IMG/VR virus record: IMGVR_UViG_3300037189_018318
Location: 25,907 to 89,906 of that record
Reading direction: 5' to 3' (one strand)
DNA from: a virus
Length of the DNA: 64,000 bases
Below are positions 1 through 8,769 of the stretch, in pieces (position 1 is the first letter of the stretch; every line of letters starts with the position of its first letter). A model generated the notes under the pieces. That model was not told the DNA's origin, ran no database searches, and saw only the letters and a program-made list of their open reading frames with translations. A program made the translations under genes and the position numbers.

Positions 1-292
1 TTTTAAATTTATTAGCAAACCTTTCTGAAGATTTATGATGATCTATAAAGGTTACATTTTCTTTATCTAAAAGAGGTATAAATTCATCTCTTAAAGCTAA
101 ATCTAAAACAAAAGTGGTAGGATTATTATGAGTATTAGAATAATGTTCCTTGATTTTATCTATTATCTCTAAATTATTTAAAGGAAAATAATGAAACGTA
201 GCATCTGGTCTTGACCACATTAATGCTAAAAGGCTTACTGCTCCATCTAAATCATTGTGCGTAAAAACATGATAGCATTTTGACATATTCAT
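1..292 (-). CDS. DHH-family phosphoesterase, C-terminus outside window
   Basis: The reading frame starts at ATG 292 and runs off the window edge after 97 codons, so only the N-terminal part is seen. It begins MNMSKCYHVF. It shows the DHH-family motif I, HNDLDGAVS (Asp pair for metal binding), near residues 13-21, a DLALRD motif around residue 70, and the name-giving FIDHH motif near residue 85. DHH enzymes are manganese-dependent phosphoesterases acting on short oligonucleotides, single-stranded DNA ends (RecJ), cyclic dinucleotides or polyphosphate; which one applies here cannot be judged without the DHHA1 half. A second in-frame ATG at 286 is an alternative start. It lies just downstream of the replicative helicase on the same strand. 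Confidence 0.75.
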   Translation of the reverse strand, partial: MNMSKCYHVFTHNDLDGAVSLLALMWSRPDATFHYFPLNNLEIIDKIKEHYSNTHNNPTTFVLDLALRDEFIPLLDKENVTFIDHHKSSERFANKFK

Positions 293-316
293 TATTTAAT
301 AGTATGTCACAAACTT

Positions 317-1705
317 TCACCCCTCATCATCTAAATTCTCTATAAGATTAAGTGTGTCTGCTATACTTTGAATACCACCACTAATAGATCCTGGTATATT
401 TCTCCTTTGAGAATTAAATGATTGTGCTACGCTGTCTGGGTCTCTAAGAGTAAGTGTAGGATAGTCAATTTCTAAAACCGTATGACATTCTCTAGGCCCG
501 AAGCGGTTTTTTGTAATACCCAAATGAATAATACCTAATTCAAAATCTTCTTCTTCCGTCCAAATAGAGAATTGAGCATCTGCAGTATGAGCAAGACCCA
601 TAGATTCAGATACTGTTTCCAATCCTGGATTATTTTGATCATATGCCGACCTATTAGCCTGTGTTGCAGAAATAACCGGACAGGAAAAATAATAAGACAA
701 TGCTCTAATCTGTTCTGTAATATGTTTGATTGCCTCGTAAGAATTAGTTCCTCTTTCTGGTGGCGCCACTAGATTTAAATAATCTAATACGATAGCATCT
801 GGTTTAATACCTTTCTTAACCAATCTCTCTAAGAATGCTTTGATTTGAATAGGAGTAATGGCTTTGGGAGGAAATTCTTTAATAATAAGCTTAGCATCTT
901 GATGTCTTAATTTATAAGCATTAAGTGAGTCTTTAAGAGGATCAATTTGCATAGGCAAATCATTCATAGCAATGCGAGACAATGAGGAACTAATGCGTTT
1001 AGCATAAACCTGCTCTGCCATTTCCAAAGTAATAAGGACAACGGTTTTATTTTGACTAAGAATGTTTGTAGCAATATTACCTAAGAAAATAGATTTACCG
1101 ACATTGGTGACTCCATAAAATACATAAAGTGCTCTACCTTCTGCCATAAAACCACCACCAATTTTATCATCTAACCATTTCCAACCAGAAGGAATAGTTT
1201 TAAATACCTTCTGGAGATCTTCGCAATGCTTATCAATTTGCTCTAGATAATCTAATCCAAAGCTTTCTACCAATGAAATACTACATGCCTTTTCAAAATC
1301 TTCTAAAATTTGAGAAGAATTAATAGTGCCAGATTGTACATCTACGGATGTTTTAAGAACTGTATTATATACAGCCTTTTCTTTAAGAAATTTTTCTGTG
1401 TTAACTAATAATACTTCTTTATCGTAATTTTTATCAATATCTGTAAAGCTTAAAGCTACACTTTTTAATGCGTCTCTTTTTTCTGGCTCTATTAAATGAA
1501 CTTTAAGTTCTGTAATATTTGGTATTTTATTATAAGTTGAATAAAAATTAGCTAAAGATTCAAATACAGTTCTTATATTCTTATTCTCAAAATAAGACGG
1601 TTTGGCATGTTCAATAATACTTTCCAAGTATATTGGATCAACCAAAGAATTGTATATCATGATCTTCTCAAAAAGATCATAATCTATAGGTAATGATTTA
1701 ATCAC
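317..1705 (-). CDS. 41: DnaB-type replicative DNA helicase (T4 gp41-like)
   Basis: 462 residues, the usual gp41 size. Hexameric 5'-3' helicase that unwinds the fork and partners with the primase (45390-46352). A small N-terminal domain is followed by a RecA-like ATPase core: the SGWKWLDDKIGGGF entry motif near 173-186, Walker A GVTNVGKS near 198-205, and a Walker B-like IVLDYLN around residue 305. The QANRSA stretch fits the DnaB H4-type motif. The start is a GTG (MIKSLPIDYD); the preceding in-frame triplets offer no ATG, and the next Met is at residue 16. It lies 11 bases downstream of the small gene at 1717-1899 and is co-directional with queD and uvsX. Confidence 0.93.
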   Translation of the reverse strand: MIKSLPIDYDLFEKIMIYNSLVDPIYLESIIEHAKPSYFENKNIRTVFESLANFYSTYNKIPNITELKVHLIEPEKRDALKSVALSFTDIDKNYDKEVLLVNTEKFLKEKAVYNTVLKTSVDVQSGTINSSQILEDFEKACSISLVESFGLDYLEQIDKHCEDLQKVFKTIPSGWKWLDDKIGGGFMAEGRALYVFYGVTNVGKSIFLGNIATNILSQNKTVVLITLEMAEQVYAKRISSSLSRIAMNDLPMQIDPLKDSLNAYKLRHQDAKLIIKEFPPKAITPIQIKAFLERLVKKGIKPDAIVLDYLNLVAPPERGTNSYEAIKHITEQIRALSYYFSCPVISATQANRSAYDQNNPGLETVSESMGLAHTADAQFSIWTEEEDFELGIIHLGITKNRFGPRECHTVLEIDYPTLTLRDPDSVAQSFNSQRRNIPGSISGGIQSIADTLNLIENLDDEG

Positions 1706-1716
1706 TCAAATAGAAA

Positions 1717-1899
1717 TTAACGACCCCAACTAGTGCCACCAAAAAGATTTGAAAATCCATTTGTAGTATTATTCCCCACAGATGCTGCTTTCGGCGCTGG
1801 TTTATGGATAATATTATTCAAATGCTGAATATTAATATCTTCTTCCAATTGATCTGGGTTCATTTTATTTAATTCGTCTCTTAATTGTTTGTATGTCAT
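1717..1899 (-). CDS. Small conserved-looking phage protein, unknown function
   Basis: 60-residue protein beginning MTYKQLRDEL at an ATG. The first half is a predicted amphipathic helix rich in Asp, Glu, Asn and Leu. The second half is low complexity, with an Ala-Pro-Lys stretch and a Gly/Asn/Ser-rich tail ending SWGR. No catalytic or zinc motif is visible. It is packed between queD (4-base gap) and the gp41 helicase (11-base gap) on the same strand, so it is probably co-transcribed with replication genes. I do not recognise the family. Tight packing and an ATG start make it likely real. Confidence 0.6.
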   Translation of the reverse strand: MTYKQLRDELNKMNPDQLEEDINIQHLNNIIHKPAPKAASVGNNTTNGFSNLFGGTSWGR

Positions 1900-1903
1900 A
1901 ATT

Positions 1904-2425
1904 TTATACTCCTGGTCTATTACTAATTATAGGTGAAGATGTTTGGGAGGTCACGGATGGATGTATTTTTAAAGAAATATCTTCTTTAGAATAAATTGCT
2001 GAATTATTTTCGTGTTCAAATACCTCAACCTTGTCTACCCAACATCTGTCACCGTATTGCTCTTTAATAAAATCCGATGCTGTTTTAAAACACCATTCTG
2101 CTGCTCTTTCTATACCAACACCTTCTGGCATGATTCTTAAAACTGCAGCTCCCCTTTCTTCAAGTTGCTTCCAAAGATCAAGACAAGGATCATCTGCTGC
2201 AACACAAAGCGTATGATCAAATTGATTTTGTAATATATCTTTAAGAGGTTTAAGACCCCCGAAATCTACCGCCCAATTACGAAAATCTAATTCTTTGCAA
2301 CCAAACCAAAATTTGGCTTTGAGTTGATATCCATGTACATATTGACAATGACTATGTTGTGCTCCGTATTGTCTAAAAGCACATGATCCTAATTCTATTA
2401 CTTTTGTTGATGTATAATTACTCAT
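1904..2425 (-). CDS. queD: QueD-like 6-carboxy-tetrahydropterin synthase
   Basis: Second step of preQ0 synthesis: converts 7,8-dihydroneopterin triphosphate to 6-carboxy-tetrahydropterin. The chosen ATG at 2425 (MSNYTSTKVI) gives 173 residues and overlaps the end of uvsX by 8 bases. A longer frame reaches 2467 but would run inside uvsX. QueD/PTPS features are the HSHC then VHGY block (zinc His plus catalytic Cys) near residues 24-33, LDFRNWAVDFGGLK near 46-60, and FDHTL with a downstream Glu-rich EVFEHEN. The usual HGH zinc motif reads HGY here; from memory this is common in phage QueD-like proteins. Works with QueE (10125), QueC (47021) and DpdA (4714). No GTP cyclohydrolase (folE) is seen in the window. 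Confidence 0.85.
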   Translation of the reverse strand: MSNYTSTKVIELGSCAFRQYGAQHSHCQYVHGYQLKAKFWFGCKELDFRNWAVDFGGLKPLKDILQNQFDHTLCVAADDPCLDLWKQLEERGAAVLRIMPEGVGIERAAEWCFKTASDFIKEQYGDRCWVDKVEVFEHENNSAIYSKEDISLKIHPSVTSQTSSPIISNRPGV

Positions 2426-3584
2426 TTTCTTCGTTATTATTTTCCTCTGATAAAAAATCGTCTTCAATATCTACTTCTTCTGTTATAGAAGCATTATTAA
2501 AACAAAGTTGGGTCTTAAGTTTTTCTTCTAAAGATGGAAGAATTTTATTCCAAACTTCTTCATCATCCTTCCAATCTTTGAAGAAGCCTAATATTTCTCC
2601 ATTAAAAGAATGTCGGTGACCCACTTTCTCCAAGACACCGTATCCTTCACACATTTCAAGTAGACCGGAATATTTGTTAAGACCCGTTCTAAAATTCAAA
2701 TACATTTCTGTTTCTAAATAAGGAGGAACAAATCGATTTTTAGTAGTAAGAGCTCTAAGAGTCAATCCATTAATATCTTTGGATAAAGGAGTAACGTCTG
2801 TATTAGCATCTTTATTTTTACTATCGCTTGACCTTTCTGCCTTCTTAGCCATTTGAACAATAACTGATGCCATATATAGAGGTCCAGATCCTCCTGCTTG
2901 TTTTTTGATAGCTGAAGGATGAAGCTGGGAAGGATCCTCATAGATATGATTAGTAAAAACTACTGGACAATTAGCCTTAGCAGCTGAATGTGTAATAGCC
3001 CTCATCATACTCTTTAAAGCCTTGGCTCTGTTTCCCATGTCTGGAGTGTCAGAACCTTCATCAATCTTTTTCTTTTCTTGGGTTGTAATAAGATTACCTA
3101 AAGAATCAATAACAATAAGTACCTTACCTTGTAAACCTTTTTGTATAACATTGTCTAAAAATTTAACAATTTGATTGCGACAATTTTCTGTTATCTCGCT
3201 TGGAACGTGTTTGATTTTAGAAGAATCACATCCTAAACGTGAAGCTGTTGCTTCATCCAATGCACCTTCTGTATCAAAATATGCAACATGCATACCTTTC
3301 ATAAATTGTGCATTAGCCATTACTTTATTACACATAAGAGTCTTACCACAAGATTCTGGCCCAATAAATCCAGTCAATCTTCCCATAGGAATTCCACCAT
3401 AAAGTGAACCTGAAATAATTGCATTTAAAGCATAACTTCCAGTGTCAATCCAATCTTTTACAGTTGAAAGACTATTTTTATCAAGATATGCTGCTTCAGG
3501 ATTTAAATCCTCTAAAACCTTAAAGGCATCTTCAATAGTGCCACCGGTTACTTCTTCTGTATCTGTTTTCTTTTTGTATGCCAT
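2418..3584 (-). CDS. uvsX: UvsX, RecA-like recombinase
   Basis: Strand-exchange recombinase for recombination-dependent replication and repair. With ATG 3584 (MAYKKKTDTE) it has 388 residues, the normal size. A longer frame to 3611 begins with a non-ATG codon and hydrophobic residues and is unlikely. Walker A GPESCGKT is near residues 75-82 (RecA has GPESSGKT), the Walker B strand VLIVIDS near 150, and a FTNHIYEDP segment matches the RecA L2/motif region. The C-terminus is acidic (NNEENE). It is followed by queD with an 8-base overlap. A terminator at 3597-3636 separates it from the upstream gene, so uvsX probably has its own promoter or depends on read-through. Confidence 0.95.
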   Translation of the reverse strand: MAYKKKTDTEEVTGGTIEDAFKVLEDLNPEAAYLDKNSLSTVKDWIDTGSYALNAIISGSLYGGIPMGRLTGFIGPESCGKTLMCNKVMANAQFMKGMHVAYFDTEGALDEATASRLGCDSSKIKHVPSEITENCRNQIVKFLDNVIQKGLQGKVLIVIDSLGNLITTQEKKKIDEGSDTPDMGNRAKALKSMMRAITHSAAKANCPVVFTNHIYEDPSQLHPSAIKKQAGGSGPLYMASVIVQMAKKAERSSDSKNKDANTDVTPLSKDINGLTLRALTTKNRFVPPYLETEMYLNFRTGLNKYSGLLEMCEGYGVLEKVGHRHSFNGEILGFFKDWKDDEEVWNKILPSLEEKLKTQLCFNNASITEEVDIEDDFLSEENNNEENE

Positions 3585-3596
3585 ATAATATATAAT

Positions 3597-3636
3597 AACA
3601 AAAAAGCTCAACTTGTCAATGACAAATTGAGCTTTA
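3597..3636 (-). terminator. Rho-independent terminator upstream of uvsX
   Basis: Arms 3603-3617 and 3621-3635 form a 15-pair stem with a 3-base loop. One position pairs G-U on the minus strand (C-A if read on plus). On the minus strand the stem is followed by a T-rich run (TTTTTTGTT). It ends transcription of the highly biased gene 3658-4047 before uvsX. Orientation follows from the wobble pair and the U-tract. Confidence 0.8.
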
Positions 3637-3657
3637 AAGTGTTAAACTAGATCTTTT

Positions 3658-4047
3658 TTACTCATCAAAAAGATTAATCACTCCGCCCTTACCACCAGGG
3701 GAAGCTGGTTCAGAAGGTGGAACAAAGATGTTACTCTTATTAAACATCTGGCTGTATTGTGCCTGAAGTCGGAAATCAATAGCTTCAATACTGGTCTCTG
3801 TAATGTTAGCCTTCTTGTAGAAGAAGGTGACATCATCCGTCTTATCAGGAAGGAACTCCCTGAAAAAGATTGGAAGCAACTGAACAGACATTCTACCGGA
3901 TTGATCCTGTGGTACTACATTAAGTACAACTGGATTCTTCAAGGCAAGAACACTGTCAGTGGTCTGATCAGCAACGACTTCACCCAAAAGGGTGCGGCCA
4001 ACTGTGTCTAGGATGGTTGTTAGGTTTGTTGTTGTTGTTTCGCTCAT
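3658..4047 (-). CDS. Unknown 129-residue protein, probably highly expressed
   Basis: Begins MSETTTTNLT at an ATG and ends in a short acidic tail, NLFDE. A likely all-beta body (VVLNVVP, MSVQLLPIFFREFLP) is followed by a Pro/Gly/Ser-rich linker and the acidic tip. No enzyme motif is visible. Its codons are richer in G/C and in C-ending codons than its neighbours, in a style close to the major capsid gene, and it has its own strong terminator downstream. Both suggest an abundant product. Neighbour to uvsX, so a single-stranded-DNA or recombination accessory role is possible, but an abundant structural protein fits as well. I believe similar proteins occur in other marine T4-like phages, without a known function. 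Confidence 0.8.
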   Translation of the reverse strand: MSETTTTNLTTILDTVGRTLLGEVVADQTTDSVLALKNPVVLNVVPQDQSGRMSVQLLPIFFREFLPDKTDDVTFFYKKANITETSIEAIDFRLQAQYSQMFNKSNIFVPPSEPASPGGKGGVINLFDE

Positions 4048-4057
4048 AAAATATTAT

Positions 4058-4723
4058 TTACTTGGTTTCTTTTATAGGCAACGGATTCCATTGCAAAGCT
4101 TCTGAAGTATTTGGAAAGATTTCTGCAAAAATATTTCTAATAGCTAATGCTATTTCTCTATGTTCTTTTTGCGTATCTTCTTTAGTTCTTAAATCTAAAT
4201 AATGTATCCAAGATCTTAAAGTACCACTCATATATAAAGTAGTTTGTGTACAAAGAGGTAAAATCATTCTAGCGGTTTCTCTCGCAGCTCCTCTTTCTAA
4301 GAGATTATCATATAATTTAGCAGATTCTATTAAATGATTTTGTATTAATTTTAAATCTTCTTCGCCCAGTGGAAGAGTATCTGTGCTGGATTGTCTATTT
4401 TTTTCAGATTGTATTCTCAATTCAAAAGGTTCAAAATCTGTAACAGGACTATATCTTTGACTAAATTCTTGAAAAGAAAAACTTCTGTGACGAAGAATTT
4501 GAGCTGCTATAGCTCTGGATGTTTTAATTTCAACTGTAACACTAACCATTTCATATGGAGACCAGTGTTTATGTTCAATTAAATATTTTAATAATTTAGG
4601 TGCTGTCTGTGTATTTAATTGATTAGAAGGGTTGGATACCCTTGCACAATAAACCACAAAATCTTCTGGTGATAAAACACCTTCTATTATAGGTTCTGTA
4701 ATACCAACTATTCTTACTTGCAT
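4058..4723 (-). CDS. thyX: ThyX, flavin-dependent thymidylate synthase
   Basis: Makes dTMP from dUMP using methylene-tetrahydrofolate, FAD and NADPH. 221 residues, normal size. The ThyX signature RHRxxSxxxxSxR is intact (R78 H79 R80, S83, S88, R90), followed by RYSPV. A downstream TARMILPLCT segment fits the substrate-binding helix, and SWIHYLDLR the conserved C-terminal block. ATG start at 4723. It overlaps the end of the DpdA-like gene (4714-5583) by 10 bases, so the two are translationally close. With dUTPase at 60865 it supplies thymidine nucleotides to phage DNA synthesis. Confidence 0.95.
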   Translation of the reverse strand: MQVRIVGITEPIIEGVLSPEDFVVYCARVSNPSNQLNTQTAPKLLKYLIEHKHWSPYEMVSVTVEIKTSRAIAAQILRHRSFSFQEFSQRYSPVTDFEPFELRIQSEKNRQSSTDTLPLGEEDLKLIQNHLIESAKLYDNLLERGAARETARMILPLCTQTTLYMSGTLRSWIHYLDLRTKEDTQKEHREIALAIRNIFAEIFPNTSEALQWNPLPIKETK

Positions 4724-5583
4724 AAAAGGATCTCTTTAAAAAGATTAATATTCTCTTCTACATATTCTAATTGAGAATCTGATATTTCATTTTCAAAAAT
4801 ATCTACCATCTTCTCTGTAATTTTATGTTCTAAATTAACATTATTTTCATAACTCTTAAGATTATATCCCATTAATACTGGATGTGAGGTATCAATTGTT
4901 TCTATAAAAGAATAAAGTTCTCCTTTATAATTTATAAATTCAGTCGGCAAACCACATCCAAGTAAATGATGTGGTTTGGTATAATCTATAATACCATCTT
5001 CAATAAATTGTTGTAAAAGAATAGGTCTAAAAACTGAATAAGCAGTTGGTTTCCACACTTCTTTTATTCTTTTTTCATTATTAAGAGGACTAGAAGTAAT
5101 AGCTGTGAAAACATCTCTGTCCATTTTTTCTAAAGCTTGCTGCCAAAAATAATCATAACCAAAGCTAATAGCTATTTTATCTGCATGTTCTCTCATGAAT
5201 AAATAGGAATCCTTTAATTCCTGGTAATTTTTTCCTTGGATAACTCCTATAGCCTTTCCGCGGAAAGTTCCTCTATCAAATTTTACTAGGAACTCTTCAA
5301 AACTCTTAATATTTGCTTCATAATTCTGAAAAACATCTGGTATTATATACTCATCCGGCTCTAATTCATAGAGCCAATTAATAAATTTATCATGGTTATA
5401 AGCTTCACCAAGTTCATAAAGACTATTATCTAAAATAATTTTGCGTCCTAACTTTTTTGATTTAAAGAAAAAATCTCTATATTCTTTATTTTCTTCCAAT
5501 AAATGAACTAATGCATAGTCATAATCGGTTAATCCTCTGACTCTTTCCATTATTTTTAATGGTGCTTCGTGTGCTACTAACAT
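4714..5583 (-). CDS. dpdA: DpdA-like DNA 7-deazaguanine transglycosylase (TGT fold)
   Basis: 289 residues from ATG 5583 (MLVAHEAPLK); a TTG nine bases further upstream is an alternative. The residues follow the tRNA-guanine transglycosylase pattern in order: ILDNSLYE (Asp near 52, like the TGT base-pocket Asp), PDVF (Asp near 83), GVIQG (Gln near 116, as in TGT AIVQGG), GCGLPTEF (near 209-216), and IDTSHP (Asp near 231, the likely nucleophile). The tRNA-binding zinc site of bacterial TGT is absent, and the protein is shorter, as in phage DpdA. DpdA exchanges guanine in DNA for a preQ0-type base. QueD, QueE and QueC in the same window support this over a tRNA role. Downstream thyX overlaps by 10 bases. 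Confidence 0.8.
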   Translation of the reverse strand: MLVAHEAPLKIMERVRGLTDYDYALVHLLEENKEYRDFFFKSKKLGRKIILDNSLYELGEAYNHDKFINWLYELEPDEYIIPDVFQNYEANIKSFEEFLVKFDRGTFRGKAIGVIQGKNYQELKDSYLFMREHADKIAISFGYDYFWQQALEKMDRDVFTAITSSPLNNEKRIKEVWKPTAYSVFRPILLQQFIEDGIIDYTKPHHLLGCGLPTEFINYKGELYSFIETIDTSHPVLMGYNLKSYENNVNLEHKITEKMVDIFENEISDSQLEYVEENINLFKEILLCK

Positions 5584-5605
5584 ATATTTCAATTATTATA
5601 CTCTA

Positions 5606-8179
5606 TTAAGAAAATAAATCAAACAAATCTGTTTGAACTTCTGTGCCTAAAGCTGGTATATCCCATCCGATACACTCATAAACTCTTTGAATAGGAGGTG
5701 CAACCATCTTATCGAACATCATTTGGTGATTAATTTTGATGTGCTCGTTGAGTTCATCTGGGTATAAATCTATAAATGCCATTACTTTATAATTAAATGG
5801 ATTTTTAGATGCATAAAAATATTTCATTTTCATACCGCTTGTAATAGATTCATGCAAATGGTCAATCTTATAATGCTTTAATAAGTGATTATAATGAATA
5901 GCTGCCTTGGCATGAATAGGAGTTCCTTTACCAATCTTGCCAAAATCATCCATTTTAGCTTCTTGTTTTTCTAAATCTGAAATTTTACTTCTAATAGAAA
6001 GCTCTTCAGCTTTCATTTCTTTAAATTTGTTATAAGATTCTCTAAAAATTTCATTAGACTTCTTTTTATCCTCTGAAAGCATTGCTAATTCAATAACATT
6101 TTTAATTAATTTTTTAACAGTATCTGATATAGATGAACGAGCTACTTCAACACCTACATATTTAAAAGGGTCTTTCGGTATATAACCTTCTTTATCTAAA
6201 ATATGGAGTATATACCTTTTCTTTTCCATGAAGAGACCCACGTCACAAATGGTTTCTTGTTTAAATACAAATCTAGGATCTGAAGATTTTAATTGTTCTC
6301 TAGCCCAAACTAGAATTTCTGTATTGAGATAGGTATCAATTTCTTTTGTTATTTCCCTTGCTTCATCTGTCAATTTACCATCTTCAACAAGTTTTATATT
6401 TAAATGTGTAAGAATAGGTTGTATGGAGAAATATGCTGAATCAGTGTCACCATAAAGATATATTTTTTCTTTATCAACTTTGCAACCTTTCTTTAAGGCA
6501 TATTCATAAACGATCTCAGCTGCTTGTTTAACTACAGACTGACCCGTTAACGTAATACTAGCTGAATGATCTATATCAAATAATGGTGAATATTTTTGAG
6601 CAAATACTCCATAGATGGAATTCAATACAAGTTTATAAACATTTTGTTGTGTATCTAAATTAAGAATTTCTTGTTCTATTTTATTTTTTTCATCTTTATC
6701 TTTAATAGAACGTATCAATTTCTCTCTTTTAATCATTTCATTCTTAGCCTCGACACGCTCTTTATATAAGCGATCAATCAGATTAGGAATGACTCCTTTA
6801 AACTTTTGTGTATATAATACGTTATATTTTGATATAGAAAGATTTTCTTTTTGTACAAGTCTATTAAATTTCTCTTCTGAAAGAGTTACGGTTTTTTCAT
6901 TGGCTAATTTAATAGTATATTGTTTATCTTCTATAGTGGTTATTTTGCCTATTTTTGTCTCTGGAGATATATTAAGAGTAATGATAGTGTTGGGATATAG
7001 ACTATTTGCATCATAACTTACAACAGATTTACTCAAACCGCGTTCCGGTTCATGCACATATCCTCCAACATATTCATCTCGTTCTCCTTCATTTTTAAAA
7101 GTTGGTATTTTATATCCCTGTATAAAGGCTTGATGTGCTACAGCTCCGGTAATCATGGATACTTTGCCCATGGCCTGTTCAAAAGGAATAAAACCTTTAT
7201 AAGAAAGAGTACGAATCAATTTAATAAATTTTAATTTTTCATCAAGCTTAACTAAAATTCTTACGTCCTGAATATTATAATCAACAAACAACTCCCAATT
7301 ATCAATTGATAATTGGGCAAGATTGGATCCACCTGTATCAATCTTTCCTTCTTTTAATTCATATTCACCTACATAATTAAGAGAATAAGATTCTCTATCA
7401 CCTCTTGAAAAGGTTTTATAAACTTCCATGTAATCAATGTTACTCACACCTCGGATGTACCAACGATTGATCATTTTACCAAATTTATTCATGGCCACAT
7501 TCTCTCTATAATAGAGAGAATTTACCGGTGAAAGTCTAGCTGCATCTTCTTCTCCAAATAGATTATGTAATCTATTCATGATATAAGGAATATCAAATCC
7601 TTCTCCATTCCAAGTACAAAGCATATCTGGAGGATCTTTCTCCCAAAATTCTAAAAATGCTTGAAGCATTTCTGTTTCTCTTGAATGGCAAAAATAGGTT
7701 ATATTTTTTTCTTTAGGTTTATAAGGTTTCTGCCCCCAAGAATAATAATGATTGTTTATAGAATCATAAAGAGTAATAAGATTAATAGGATCCTTAGCTA
7801 ATTCTGGAACCGGAAATTCATTAGGAGAATAGGTTTCTATATCCAAAAAGTAAACCTTTAACGGATGCTGACCAAAGTCTAATTTGTGAATTTCATCTTT
7901 ATAAGTTGAAAGAAGAAAATCCTGTTCGCAACTAAGATTATTAAATAATCTTTTAATAGGTGTCTCATTGACAAATTTACTCCTATCAAACTGATTTTTA
8001 AATGTAACTTTCTTTAACGGTGTGTTAAAGATCGAAGTAGCATCATGAGCTGATGAAGACTCAATATAAAGATGAGGTTCGTAATCAGCCACAAGCTTAA
8101 TGCGATTACCTTTTTCATCCCAAGTCCAAAGATGAATAACTCCTTGTCTTCCATCATAAAAAATATTTCTCCATGCCAT
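5606..8179 (-). CDS. 43: Family B DNA polymerase (T4 gp43-like)
   Basis: 857 residues, ATG start (MAWRNIFYDG). Replicative polymerase with proofreading. The N-terminal 3'-5' exonuclease has FLDIETYSP (Exo I, Asp/Glu near 113-115), WNGEGFDIPY (Exo II, near 190) and YNIQDVRILV (Exo III, near 300). The polymerase palm has YDANSLYPN (motif A, near 390), an LNSIYGVFAQ motif B, and YGDTDSAYFS (motif C, near 575). The C-terminus ends LFDLFS, a plausible clamp-binding tail. It sits between the DpdA-like gene and an unknown 178-residue gene on the same strand. All catalytic motifs are intact and there is no intein. Confidence 0.96.
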   Translation of the reverse strand: MAWRNIFYDGRQGVIHLWTWDEKGNRIKLVADYEPHLYIESSSAHDATSIFNTPLKKVTFKNQFDRSKFVNETPIKRLFNNLSCEQDFLLSTYKDEIHKLDFGQHPLKVYFLDIETYSPNEFPVPELAKDPINLITLYDSINNHYYSWGQKPYKPKEKNITYFCHSRETEMLQAFLEFWEKDPPDMLCTWNGEGFDIPYIMNRLHNLFGEEDAARLSPVNSLYYRENVAMNKFGKMINRWYIRGVSNIDYMEVYKTFSRGDRESYSLNYVGEYELKEGKIDTGGSNLAQLSIDNWELFVDYNIQDVRILVKLDEKLKFIKLIRTLSYKGFIPFEQAMGKVSMITGAVAHQAFIQGYKIPTFKNEGERDEYVGGYVHEPERGLSKSVVSYDANSLYPNTIITLNISPETKIGKITTIEDKQYTIKLANEKTVTLSEEKFNRLVQKENLSISKYNVLYTQKFKGVIPNLIDRLYKERVEAKNEMIKREKLIRSIKDKDEKNKIEQEILNLDTQQNVYKLVLNSIYGVFAQKYSPLFDIDHSASITLTGQSVVKQAAEIVYEYALKKGCKVDKEKIYLYGDTDSAYFSIQPILTHLNIKLVEDGKLTDEAREITKEIDTYLNTEILVWAREQLKSSDPRFVFKQETICDVGLFMEKKRYILHILDKEGYIPKDPFKYVGVEVARSSISDTVKKLIKNVIELAMLSEDKKKSNEIFRESYNKFKEMKAEELSIRSKISDLEKQEAKMDDFGKIGKGTPIHAKAAIHYNHLLKHYKIDHLHESITSGMKMKYFYASKNPFNYKVMAFIDLYPDELNEHIKINHQMMFDKMVAPPIQRVYECIGWDIPALGTEVQTDLFDLFS

Positions 8180-8188
8180 ATTAAGATA

Positions 8189-8725
8189 TTATACTACCTT
8201 AATACCATTTTCAATGAATTCTTTTACTTCATCATCAATAATAGGATTACCTTCGTGGAGGATATCTGAAACCTTTTTATACAAATCAAAGGCTTTACGC
8301 TCGAAGAAATTTGTAGCTTTCACAAAACCTAAGGTATCAATCCAACAATTCATCTGTGGATATTGTGGTGCTGCATGAAAAATACAACCATTGTGAAAAT
8401 TACCAATCCAACAAAGAAGAAAAATAGCACCTTTAAGCTCTTTGTCTTTAACCATATATTCAAAAAATACAGCTCTTTCTTCTGGAGCTTTGCCTACATA
8501 TCTATTTAATTTGGTAATATATTCTCCGTCTAGAAAGATAATAGAACGTCCTTTAGTAGTCACATGCTCTTTAAGAACTTTGACATTATTATCATTCATA
8601 TAAACCTTTCTCAAAGTAGGCCATTTTACATTTACACCTCTTGTAGAGAAAAAGGGAGACTCCTGCAAAGGCTGTCTATTCATGGACACTTTTTTATTTT
8701 GACGAAGGTCTAATGTATTACTCAT
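8189..8725 (-). CDS. Unknown 178-residue phage protein
   Basis: Starts at ATG 8725 (MSNTLDLRQN); an internal ATG 14 codons later is an alternative. It has alpha/beta character with Trp, Cys and aromatic residues, for example LLCWIGNFHNGCIFH in the middle, and an acidic C-terminal helix. The HNGCIFHAA stretch with paired His and Cys could bind metal, but I recognise no family. It lies just upstream of the polymerase gene (9-base gap), so it is probably in the same transcript. A replication-linked role is only suggested by position. Confidence 0.7.
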   Translation of the reverse strand: MSNTLDLRQNKKVSMNRQPLQESPFFSTRGVNVKWPTLRKVYMNDNNVKVLKEHVTTKGRSIIFLDGEYITKLNRYVGKAPEERAVFFEYMVKDKELKGAIFLLCWIGNFHNGCIFHAAPQYPQMNCWIDTLGFVKATNFFERKAFDLYKKVSDILHEGNPIIDDEVKEFIENGIKVV

Positions 8726-8769
8726 ACATTAATAGTATGATAAAACATTAGGAAAACCAACAAAATAAT

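Noticed and set aside
2426-2467. Longer QueD start at 2467
   Set aside because: It would extend through the end of uvsX with Lys-rich sequence that is not part of the family; ATG at 2425 fits the fold and the overlap.
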